Assembly: GCA_029240105.1 (NCBI GenBank)
Contig: JARBTR010000006.1
Span: 186,001 to 250,000 of the forward strand
DNA length: 64,000 bases
Direction: 5' to 3'
DNA from: Caryophanales bacterium
Lineage (GTDB): Bacteria; Bacillota; Bacilli; JARBTR01
Positions 44,711 to 52,319 of this stretch are shown here, piece by piece. A model generated the notes under the pieces. It searched no databases, was not told where the DNA came from, and saw only the letters and a list, made by a program, of their open reading frames with translations. Positions within the stretch are counted from its first letter, which is position 1, and every line of letters starts with the position of its first letter. Position numbers and translations under genes: made by a program.

Positions 44711-45838
44711 TTACTTATATTCTACTAGTCGGAATTTATTTTTCCCTGCCAGCAGATAAAGAAGTAATTCCCTTGCAAAAGGATGTACGAATCCAATGAC
44801 ATTATGTTCAACAGATTGTCCTAAGTCTTTCATCGAGACTTGGAGTTCTCCCTCATACTGAGCACTTTTATTGTTTAAAACTGAAACTGTGTATTTATCT
44901 CTTGGCGCACAATAACCAGGTGATACATCCAATCCCCTTGTACCGGTCGCCCGAATAAGATTTGCTGGTTGATCAACCCTTGATATTAGGATTTTTTCTT
45001 GAATTTTCAATTTTATTTCTGAAGGAACGAACTGATTATATACAACTGGAATTTCTATATAATCATGCTTGTAACATCTTGCCATTTCAGAAAGCTCTGT
45101 TACCTCTGCAAATGAGTCACCAATAAACACATCATCAAACCCATTTGCAAAAAGTTCTATCATTGCAATATGACAAGGCGTAAAGCGGTGTTTTTCAATT
45201 GTACAAACTCCATGCCCTAAGTGGTGTAAGTCTTTTGGCGAAAGCTGGGATGCAACAAAGCCACTAACCGGTACATTGTATGAGGCAAACAAATCATTTA
45301 TTGGACGAATATCTTTAAGAGACAATGCTGTATCTGGAAGAGGGAAAAAATTATGGCAAGCCGTCAATTGACCAATATTCCCTTCTTTTTTTACCGTTTC
45401 CAAAAAATTACGACATTCACGAAAAGCATTATCTTGCTGATTATCAGAAGAAGAAATCGAAGCATTTACTTCAATATGAATGCCCTGCTGGTTTTTTGTA
45501 AGCACTGCAATTTCTTCGCTTGTAAATCCACCATCTACTCGGAGTTTTGTTATTCCCATCCTTTGTAAAACCGAAAGATCTGTTAATGAACAACCTAATT
45601 CATTGAAAACTTCATCATTGATATCGGCTGATACATTCATACCGAGTTCTTTACAGTAGCTAAATATGTCATTCCAAGTGTTTGCGTCCACATCCTTAGC
45701 ACCTTTAAATCCATGATTATATAAGATCATAGAAACAAAAACCTTTTTAAATCCTAGTGAATAGGCTTCTTTCAGATAATCTTTTATTTGATCTACAGGA
45801 TAAAAGTTAGGGTACACGCTGATTCCAATTTCATGCAT
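44711..45838 (-). CDS. MupG-family (DUF871) TIM-barrel glycosidase
   Basis: A 375-residue protein: a TIM barrel (about 1-245, starting with EIGISVYPNFYPVDQIKDYL) and a C-terminal barrel-like domain (about 260-375, ending KNKFRLVEYK). It belongs to DUF871, whose Staphylococcus aureus member MupG hydrolyses MurNAc-6-phosphate-GlcNAc inside the cell during cell-wall recycling. It is the first gene of an operon with a nucleotidyltransferase and an SIS protein; no murQ, murP or PTS gene is adjacent, so the substrate may differ. GAGGTG lies 8 bases before the ATG. Confidence 0.85.
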   Translation of the reverse strand: MHEIGISVYPNFYPVDQIKDYLKEAYSLGFKKVFVSMILYNHGFKGAKDVDANTWNDIFSYCKELGMNVSADINDEVFNELGCSLTDLSVLQRMGITKLRVDGGFTSEEIAVLTKNQQGIHIEVNASISSSDNQQDNAFRECRNFLETVKKEGNIGQLTACHNFFPLPDTALSLKDIRPINDLFASYNVPVSGFVASQLSPKDLHHLGHGVCTIEKHRFTPCHIAMIELFANGFDDVFIGDSFAEVTELSEMARCYKHDYIEIPVVYNQFVPSEIKLKIQEKILISRVDQPANLIRATGTRGLDVSPGYCAPRDKYTVSVLNNKSAQYEGELQVSMKDLGQSVEHNVIGFVHPFARELLLYLLAGKNKFRLVEYK

Positions 45839-45963
45839 AATATCCGCACCTCTTGCTTCTTATTTAATTGTTCTCTTTGTATTGATCACCAGTAACGAAT
45901 TAGAAATCTCTAACTAAGGAACATTATGCAAAATTAGAACTTTTTAGAAAAACAATCTTTTAA

Positions 45964-46000
45964 TTAAAAATACCCAAAACAATACTTAATTGTTTCGGGT
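45964..46000 (-). terminator. Terminator after the UPF0597 gene
   Basis: On the minus strand ACCCGAAACAAT-TAAGT-ATTGTTTTGGGT is followed by ATTTTTAATT. Sequence 46001-46093 shows nothing else. Confidence 0.82.
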
Positions 46001-46093
46001 AAAAGTTATTATCAAAAATCTTATACATGAATTATCATTCAATGAAAAAATATGCTATCACACACTATTAATAAAAAACTTGTAATGAATAGA

Positions 46094-47368
46094 TTAACAT
46101 TCGAGCATAATCTCAAGTATTTGTTTATCGGTCTCCTTCATACCATCTCGTGCCATTCTTCCCACTGAAGAAATGGTATCTTCTATGTTGCTTTTGATTA
46201 ATCCATCACCAGCACAGTAAGCCTTGTTATCTAAAGCAAGCAAGTGCGCCATTAGGGCAGCGTCTAAGCTAGCCGCAATTTTGATTCCACAAGATGGCTT
46301 TGCTCCGTCACAGACGATTCCCGAAACATTGGCTAATGTGTTTGTGATGGTCATTTTAATTTGTTCTAGGCTACCATTTGCTAAATAAGTAAGTGCAGCA
46401 CCGCTAGAGCAAGAAGCACTTACAACCCCACAAAAAGCTGATAGTCTTCCAATTAGCGTCTTTTGATGAATGGTCAGTAGATTTGCTAACACAAGAGCTC
46501 TTATAAGTCGTTCCTCTTCTATTTGCTTTTCTAGAGCATAAACAATAACCGGAACTGAGGATGCAATGCCTTGATTGCCACTTCCTGAATTTGTTATAAC
46601 GGGGAGATCCGATCCACTCATTCGAGCTTCTGAAGCAGATGCAGTGTAAGCCTTTATTTTGTTGAAAATACTAGACGGACCGTAGTTTAACAAAGTCTCT
46701 CCTAAATTAATTCCGTATAAACCCTTTAATCCTTCTTCAGCAATTGCCATATTATGAGTTATCTGTAGTTTAATTAGGTCCTCAATCTTCTCAATCTCAA
46801 CGTTCTCTGCGAAATAGAAAATATCCTCCACATTCAAGATATTCCGTTCTGTTAATGTTCCCAAATAGCTTTCAACTAAAATAGCTTTCTCGTATACTTT
46901 CTTTCCGTTTTTTTCTATTTTAACTATATTTGTATGGAAATCTTGTATTTCTACAGTAACTGATTCCTGCTTCGTTGAAACTTCAATAATTAAATGCAAT
47001 GATTTATCCGAAACAAGTGGCATGACCTGGCAAATACCTTCTTCCAATAGCTCAACTACCTTCGTAACATGCCGCTGATCTAGTTGAGATAAAACCTCCA
47101 TCTCATCATTGACATTTCCGCCAACAATTCCAGCCAAAACGCTAACTTCAATCCCTTTAAGTCCGCCTGTGTTAGGCACTACAACACTTTTTACATTTTT
47201 AATGATATTTCCACTACAGTAGATTTTTAACATTGTCGGGAAAACGCCCAAAATATCCCTTGCCTTTGCTGCAGCAAACGCTATGGCAATTGGTTCTGTA
47301 CATCCTAAAGCTGGAATCATTTCTTCCTTAAGTATTTCAAGGTATTTTTCATACTTACATGCATTCAT
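46094..47368 (-). CDS. UPF0597 / CyuA-like L-cysteine desulfidase or L-serine dehydratase
   Basis: About 424 residues of the UPF0597 family (CyuA, formerly YhaM in E. coli, cleaves L-cysteine to pyruvate, ammonia and sulfide; other members act on L-serine). Cysteines for a [4Fe-4S] cluster or catalysis are visible: ALGCTEPIAIAFA near the start, ASCSSGAAL and CDGAKPSCGIKIAASLDAA near the C terminus. It lies 96 bases downstream of the NSS transporter on the same strand, behind a T-box; a possible own promoter (TTGAGA-N18-TAGAAT) is in the gap. The ATG at 47368 follows GAGGG at 8 bases. Confidence 0.85.
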   Translation of the reverse strand: MNACKYEKYLEILKEEMIPALGCTEPIAIAFAAAKARDILGVFPTMLKIYCSGNIIKNVKSVVVPNTGGLKGIEVSVLAGIVGGNVNDEMEVLSQLDQRHVTKVVELLEEGICQVMPLVSDKSLHLIIEVSTKQESVTVEIQDFHTNIVKIEKNGKKVYEKAILVESYLGTLTERNILNVEDIFYFAENVEIEKIEDLIKLQITHNMAIAEEGLKGLYGINLGETLLNYGPSSIFNKIKAYTASASEARMSGSDLPVITNSGSGNQGIASSVPVIVYALEKQIEEERLIRALVLANLLTIHQKTLIGRLSAFCGVVSASCSSGAALTYLANGSLEQIKMTITNTLANVSGIVCDGAKPSCGIKIAASLDAALMAHLLALDNKAYCAGDGLIKSNIEDTISSVGRMARDGMKETDKQILEIMLEC

Positions 47369-47464
47369 GTACATTTCCCTCACAAAATAATTATTGCGAC
47401 ACATAGATCATTTGTCATATTAAAAAATTCTACATTTTGTACCAGCCAAATCTCAATATTTATA

Positions 47465-48853
47465 TTACTTCAAAATACCAATAGCGTTCAAGAATACAAC
47501 TAGAATTAAGATTGGCGTCAGATATCGAATGACAATCCTTAGGATAGGATATACCTTCTTATTGGTTGTTCCGTTATTTGTTATTTCATCATGAAAAATA
47601 GTAGAATCCATCATCCATCCAGTAGTAACCGAAAACAAGATCCCTGCAATAGGGAGTAAGTAGTTAGATGAACCGTTATTGAAGAAGTCAAAGAAGCTCA
47701 TGTTTAATCCGAATAGTTGAATCGTATTTACGTAACTTCCTTGGTGCATCGTCAAGAAACCAACAACAGCAATTAAGGACGATGTAATCAATATTGCGGT
47801 GTTTCGTGATAATAATTTTTTACTACTTAAGAAAGCCACTACCGGTTCCACTAACGATAGCATTGCCATTGTTGCTGCAATTCCAGTTAGAACGAAAAAC
47901 AATGTCATAAACAACCCACCCATAGGAATTTTGGAGAAAAGCAACGGAATTGTGTTAAACAAAAGTCCTGGACCCGATTCTGGGTTTAGATGAAAAGTAA
48001 AAACAACAGGAAAAATCGCTATGCCAGCTAAGATCGATACAACGATATCACTTATGCATACTTGAATAGCATTTGATACAAGGTTGGTACTTCCTGTAAA
48101 GTAACTTCCGTAAGTAGTCTGTGTTCCCGAACCTGCAGATAATTTAAAAAATGCAAGCCCCATTGCAGTTAAAATAGTTGTACTATTTAATTTTGAAATG
48201 TCAGGAACAAATAGAAACTTTAATGCTTCGGCTGCACCAGGCTGTGTTAATCCCTTTATCGCACAAATTAGAAGTAATAAAAACAGAACAGGCATCAATG
48301 TTTTACTTAAGCGCTCAATGCCTCTTTTCACCCCTAGTATCAATACAATTGCAACGACTGTTATTACGAGTAGTTGCAATAAAAACGGCCCCATTAATCC
48401 ATTTATTACATTGTTAAAAATCTCTTGTGACACTGTATTTGCTTGATCCAAAGGCATGTTGGAGATTCCTTTGAATTCTCCTGTAATAGCCTTACCAATA
48501 TAAGAATAAACCCATCCTGCAACACTTGAATAGAAAAATAGAATAAATAGGCAGCCCATTAGCCCCAGTACCCCTGTGATTTTCATATAAGGTTTTCCAA
48601 GGACCCCAAAAGCGTCAATGGCATTCGTTCGAGTTCTCCTTCCAATGACGTACTCACTAACCATAACAGGGATACCTGTAAGTAATGCAAAGAAAATATA
48701 ACAAAATATAAAACTAGCTCCTCCGAACAACCCTGTCAAAACAGGAAACATCCAAATATTTCCTAAACCCACCGCTGAACTCAATGAACTAAAATAGGAA
48801 GCAACTTTAGTTGAAAACCCTTCCCTCTCTGATACTACATTTTTTATTTTCAT
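47465..48853 (-). CDS. Sodium-dependent NSS/SNF transporter, probable tryptophan importer
   Basis: A 462-residue neurotransmitter:sodium symporter homologue with about 11-12 spans. The substrate and Na+ site motif near TM1 reads SAVGLGNIWMFP, and TM6 reads STTILTAMGLAFFKLSAGSG (part quoted). Bacterial members import amino acids with Na+: LeuT takes leucine/alanine, TnaT of Symbiobacterium takes tryptophan. The T-box in its leader has a UGG (Trp) specifier and a discriminator match for G73 tRNAs, so I propose tryptophan as substrate. AAGGGGG precedes the ATG. Confidence 0.88.
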   Translation of the reverse strand: MKIKNVVSEREGFSTKVASYFSSLSSAVGLGNIWMFPVLTGLFGGASFIFCYIFFALLTGIPVMVSEYVIGRRTRTNAIDAFGVLGKPYMKITGVLGLMGCLFILFFYSSVAGWVYSYIGKAITGEFKGISNMPLDQANTVSQEIFNNVINGLMGPFLLQLLVITVVAIVLILGVKRGIERLSKTLMPVLFLLLLICAIKGLTQPGAAEALKFLFVPDISKLNSTTILTAMGLAFFKLSAGSGTQTTYGSYFTGSTNLVSNAIQVCISDIVVSILAGIAIFPVVFTFHLNPESGPGLLFNTIPLLFSKIPMGGLFMTLFFVLTGIAATMAMLSLVEPVVAFLSSKKLLSRNTAILITSSLIAVVGFLTMHQGSYVNTIQLFGLNMSFFDFFNNGSSNYLLPIAGILFSVTTGWMMDSTIFHDEITNNGTTNKKVYPILRIVIRYLTPILILVVFLNAIGILK

Positions 48854-48923
48854 ACACTTTTCCCCCTTATTATGATTAATGGAATTTTTTTACTTTTCAT
48901 AAATGACACTAAGTCTAAAAACA

Positions 48924-49210
48924 CAAAAAAACTCTGCATGAAAATTCATGCAGAGGACGAATGGTAAGATCGTGGTGCCACCTCAATTGGTCATTTAAAA
49001 TCAAACGACCCACTTTGTCAGGTACAGATTTCATCGATACCCTATCCTTTTAACGGCGGAACCCGTGTAGCCTACTCAACTTCTTTTCAGCGTACATCTC
49101 TTAAGTCCATTCGGAAAAATCACCCATACTAGTTTTCACCAAACACTAGCTCTCTTTAATGTGTTAATTTTTCTTACTTACTCTTAATCAACGATTTATT
49201 TATGAAATTA
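48924..49210 (-). promoter_or_regulatory. T-box riboswitch, predicted tryptophan-specific
   Basis: On the minus strand, in order: Stem I with lower helix UUAAG/CUUAA (49183-49187 with 49101-49105) and upper helix AAAAAU/AUUUUU (49167-49172 with 49115-49120). The 3' side of the specifier loop reads GAA-UGG-A, so the specifier is UGG (49107-49109), codon for Trp. The T-box sequence GAGGUGGCACCACG (48971-48984) contains UGGC, whose last base pairs with discriminator G73, as in bacterial tRNA-Trp. A terminator CTCTGCATG-AATTTT-CATGCAGAG + T7 (48925-48955) ends the leader. Low charged tRNA-Trp would favour read-through into the NSS transporter gene. Confidence 0.88.
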
Positions 49211-49216
49211 GTGTGA

Positions 49217-49245
49217 ATTATACCAACCAACTCTTTATTAGTCAA
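49217..49245 (-). promoter_or_regulatory. Sigma-A promoter of the T-box transcript
   Basis: On the minus strand TTGACT (49240-49245), 17 bases, then TATAAT (49217-49222) with a TGG extension immediately before it. Transcription would start near 49210, just before T-box Stem I. Confidence 0.85.
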
Positions 49246-49318
49246 TAATTTAAATTCAATTCCTATAAATCAAACACTTTAATAAAGCTTTCCAAATAAA
49301 GGAATATCGACTACTCTT

Positions 49319-50107
49319 CTAATTTGGCAATAAATTCTGATCCATTGAGTTGTCATCAAACAACTCAGATACAGGTACAATTTTAATATTACGTTTTTTA
49401 AATTCATTCATGGATTGAAAAACTCCTGCTGAACAAACTTTACCAGTATCACCTACATGACCAATTGCAATGCCCTTACCTTTCATTTCTGTCACTTTTG
49501 CGAGTTTGATCATCTGTTTATATACATGAGATGATGAAGATATATCATCAAGAAAAACATCCCTTTTTAATACAGGTACCCCAAGTTCCTTAGCAATTTC
49601 AGGAAACTTTGACTTGGGACTAGTACCACTATCGATTATAAAAAGATGATTTTCCTTCGCTACCTCAACAATAGCTTGAACAATTTCTTCATTTTCAACT
49701 GCAAGTGATCCCATATGGTTATTGATCCCGACTGCAAAAGGTACATCTTCTATTGCTTCTATAACACGACTCCTAACTTGTGCAGGAGAAAGGCCAACCG
49801 TTATTGGCTTCGGTCCGAGCCATGACTTTTTCCCATGTTTTGGCTGCATAGGCAAGTGTATCATAACTTCAAATCCATTTTTATGTGCCCATTTTGCATG
49901 CTCTTTTGATTTCACAGTAAAAGGCATTATAGCCACTGTGATGGGAACATTTCCCTCTAAGAAGTTACTAACTCCGCGTGTACATCCACCGAAATCATCA
50001 ATAATAATTGCTGCCTTTAATTGCTTAGTACTATTACTTTCCGCAAATACTTTAAACTGATATGAAAGTAGTAAGAACGGGATTAGAATGATTAGTATTC
50101 TTTTCAT
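49319..50107 (-). CDS. Divergent polysaccharide deacetylase family protein (YibQ/DUF610-like)
   Basis: A 262-residue secreted protein: signal peptide (about residues 1-22), then a NodB-like barrel of the divergent polysaccharide deacetylase family, with AAIIIDDFGGCTRGVSNFLEG, IMPFTVKSKEHAKWAHKNGFEVMIHLPM and GINNHMGSLA (parts quoted); metal residues include the DD pair and HLPM/NNHMG histidines. True activity has not been shown for most members. GGAG precedes the ATG. It stands between ylqH and the T-box region. Confidence 0.85.
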   Translation of the reverse strand: MKRILIILIPFLLLSYQFKVFAESNSTKQLKAAIIIDDFGGCTRGVSNFLEGNVPITVAIMPFTVKSKEHAKWAHKNGFEVMIHLPMQPKHGKKSWLGPKPITVGLSPAQVRSRVIEAIEDVPFAVGINNHMGSLAVENEEIVQAIVEVAKENHLFIIDSGTSPKSKFPEIAKELGVPVLKRDVFLDDISSSSHVYKQMIKLAKVTEMKGKGIAIGHVGDTGKVCSAGVFQSMNEFKKRNIKIVPVSELFDDNSMDQNLLPN

Positions 50108-50234
50108 ATAGACTCCAAAAGTAAAGTTTTGAAGTTATTCTTCCCTATGTAGTAATAAACATTCCCTATAAAGAAAACTAGGGATTTCGTGAGAAGGTAT
50201 ATTCTTTTACTTTAACCTTAGGAATTTTATTCAT

Positions 50235-50552
50235 TTAGGCCTTCTTTTTTTCAGCAACTTCCATAATGTGGGCATAAATAGTCGCGATAATGTGAAACAG
50301 TTCGTCAGGAATCCGAGCACCAAGCTCGAGTTGAGAAAGAAGTACCGCAGTGCTTTCATCTTTATGAACTGGTATTCCATGTTTTTCAGCTGTAGCAATG
50401 ATTTTTTCTGCAACATAGCCATTCCCAGTAGCTACGATTACAGGGGCAGTATCATTCTCCTCGTTATACCTCAATGCAACTGCAGTATTTTTATTTCTGT
50501 ATTGTCTTTTAATTGATTTCCATTTTGGAATGTCAGAATTAAACCCTTGCAT
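50235..50552 (-). CDS. ylqH: YlqH: FlhB C-terminal-domain-like protein
   Basis: About 105 residues that correspond to the C-terminal cytoplasmic domain of FlhB/YscU export-gate proteins: NTAVALRYNEENDTAPVIVATG, then AEKHGIPVHKDESTAVLLSQL (parts quoted). The autocleavage NPTH tetrapeptide of true FlhB is not present, so it is an FlhB-like paralogue (YlqH/FlhX). The ATG at 50552 lies 14 bases inside the ylqG coding region and follows AGGGG at 8 bases. The frame opens earlier at 50621. Confidence 0.88.
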   Translation of the reverse strand: MQGFNSDIPKWKSIKRQYRNKNTAVALRYNEENDTAPVIVATGNGYVAEKIIATAEKHGIPVHKDESTAVLLSQLELGARIPDELFHIIATIYAHIMEVAEKKKA

Positions 50553-52005
50553 GAAAAGATCCCCTTCCGCCACTATTTTTACCAAAAATGTCTTCCAATG
50601 CATGCTTTTCAGAAAGCACACCTATACTCAAATTCGGGACCGAATACCCCAAACTATTTGCCTGCTCCCTAATCACTTTTTTAATTCCTTGCATCTCCTC
50701 AATGTACGATTCAGGACACAGTACTTTTGCAGAGAGCATCTTACCGTTAAGTCTTAACTCTACTTCAAAGCCTTCATCATTTTCCAAATCAACAGACAGG
50801 TAGACTTTAACCGATTTCTCGCTACCTTCTTCATACTCTGGATCAATCCAAACATCCGAAACATGAGGAGATTCATTCAAAAATGACTTCAAAAAAAAGT
50901 GAAGCATCGGTTGATTTGTAAGTAAATTTGCTGTAAGACCATTTAGAGTTTGTGCGGTTAGATTTTGAACAGCGTAACTTTGTGGATACTGCTTTTTCAA
51001 CTGGTTTATGACTGAAATCACATTCTCTAACTCATTTTTTTCAGGAGGAAACTGTGCTATTTTAGTAAGTTCTTGAGAGAGATTTGTTAACTGCAAGTTT
51101 TGCGAAACCACTCTCCCTCCAACTCTCTCTTCAGAACTACCTGTACCCAAAGCCTTTTGTAATAGCATTGTCAGTTTATCTGTTGATTCGTTATGAGGTT
51201 GTCCAGGGAGATTTAACAATTTTTCTACTGCAACTTTTAAATCAAACCGTTGTGCATCGTCTAACCTTTTCATTGCACTAAAAATTCGATCAATCGTTTT
51301 ATAGATACTACTTTCTTCTGAGACTGTATTTTTAATTTGATGTAGTAAATCCTTTAAATCTCGAGAAGACGTTTCATATTTTTGTAAGTTACGTATCGAT
51401 GGAGTACCAGTTAATAAATTTAAGGTAGAAGTTGTTGCATTTTTTTCCAAACTACCTTGTTTTTTGAGCTCCTTTTGAAACGTTCCGTCATTTTTTAGCA
51501 GTACTAGTAATTCATCAGTGGCTTTTTCAATTGTGCTCTGAGCTGCATTTGCCGTTTGCAAAGCCGAAAAAGCACGTAGAACATCAGCGATTGCATTTTT
51601 TATCAAAGTGTTATTAGAATTTTGCTTTAGTAGAGTTAGTAAGGAATCAAATTCTTTTCCCGAAAATGTTTGTGCTCGAAACTGATTTTTCATCGAGGAA
51701 ATAATTTCCTCTAAATCTATATCAGTAGCTACTTGGGCTGTTGCTGAATTATTCATAGTTGCAAATTCCAAAAGTTTTTGAAATCCTGATAAAGCATCAT
51801 CAACATCTTGAAATGGGTTCCTAGTATCCTGAAAGGCATTCTGCTGTTGTTGCTCTGACTTTTGTAGATCTGCTCTAAAAGTTTCTGTTTTCGGTTGTAC
51901 CGTAGAAGTAATTTTCAATTGCTCTTCCGTTTGAATTTTTTTAAAATCAAACCAATCATTTTGACCTTTTTGAAAGTTAAATCTGCTACCGTCTATTTTA
52001 TCCAT
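50539..52005 (-). CDS. ylqG: YlqG-like large helical protein upstream of ylqH
   Basis: A 488-residue protein rich in Gln, Leu and Lys with long helical stretches (about 40-330) and a C-terminal folded part (about 350-480: VWIDPEYEEGSEKSVKVYLSVDL, NGKMLSAKVLCPESYI; parts quoted). It overlaps ylqH by 14 bases, the same gene order as B. subtilis ylqG-ylqH. The C-terminal part shares features with FliK-type hook-length proteins, and ylqH with the FlhB tail, so the pair may form a FliK/FlhB-like unit; this is inference. Function in B. subtilis is unknown to me. Confidence 0.78.
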   Translation of the reverse strand: MDKIDGSRFNFQKGQNDWFDFKKIQTEEQLKITSTVQPKTETFRADLQKSEQQQQNAFQDTRNPFQDVDDALSGFQKLLEFATMNNSATAQVATDIDLEEIISSMKNQFRAQTFSGKEFDSLLTLLKQNSNNTLIKNAIADVLRAFSALQTANAAQSTIEKATDELLVLLKNDGTFQKELKKQGSLEKNATTSTLNLLTGTPSIRNLQKYETSSRDLKDLLHQIKNTVSEESSIYKTIDRIFSAMKRLDDAQRFDLKVAVEKLLNLPGQPHNESTDKLTMLLQKALGTGSSEERVGGRVVSQNLQLTNLSQELTKIAQFPPEKNELENVISVINQLKKQYPQSYAVQNLTAQTLNGLTANLLTNQPMLHFFLKSFLNESPHVSDVWIDPEYEEGSEKSVKVYLSVDLENDEGFEVELRLNGKMLSAKVLCPESYIEEMQGIKKVIREQANSLGYSVPNLSIGVLSEKHALEDIFGKNSGGRGSFHARV

Positions 52006-52160
52006 CCAAACTCACCCCTCATCACAAACTACAAAATCTAACGATTCACTTTTTCGATTATATAGAACTATTTTATATCAAATAAACAGCATTCGCATGA
52101 AATTTTGTAAATGCACTGGGTGAATACATCACCAACATAATTATTGTTAACATAACAAAA

Positions 52161-52278
52161 AATTTGAAGGTTCACGAGCAAATAGCCTCCAAACTCCATA
52201 ACAATAAATTTGAACGATAACGTGCAAATAGCCTCTAATTTCCCATATGTATTCTGACCCCAAAAATAGAATACATAT
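52161..52278. repeat. 45-bp tandem duplication and 10-bp inverted repeat upstream of the cyclase gene
   Basis: Two direct copies (52161-52205, 52206-52250) share AAATTTGAA, ACG, GCAAATAGCCTC, then AA and CC. The second copy ends in ATATGTATTC (52245-52254), which pairs perfectly with GAATACATAT (52269-52278). The inverted repeat stands about 42 bases upstream of the cyclase start and could be an operator or part of the leader. Nothing else recognisable in 52006-52160. Confidence 0.65.
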
Positions 52279-52319
52279 TGAAGAGAACATTATTTATAGT
52301 TGGGAAATGAGGAACTAAA

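Noticed and set aside
49091-49109. Alternative T-box specifiers AUG (Met) or UGU (Cys) read further downstream in Stem I
   Set aside because: They lie outside the internal loop defined by the UUAAG/CUUAA and AAAAAU/AUUUUU helices, and UGGC in the T-box requires discriminator G73, which fits tRNA-Trp but not tRNA-Met or tRNA-Cys.
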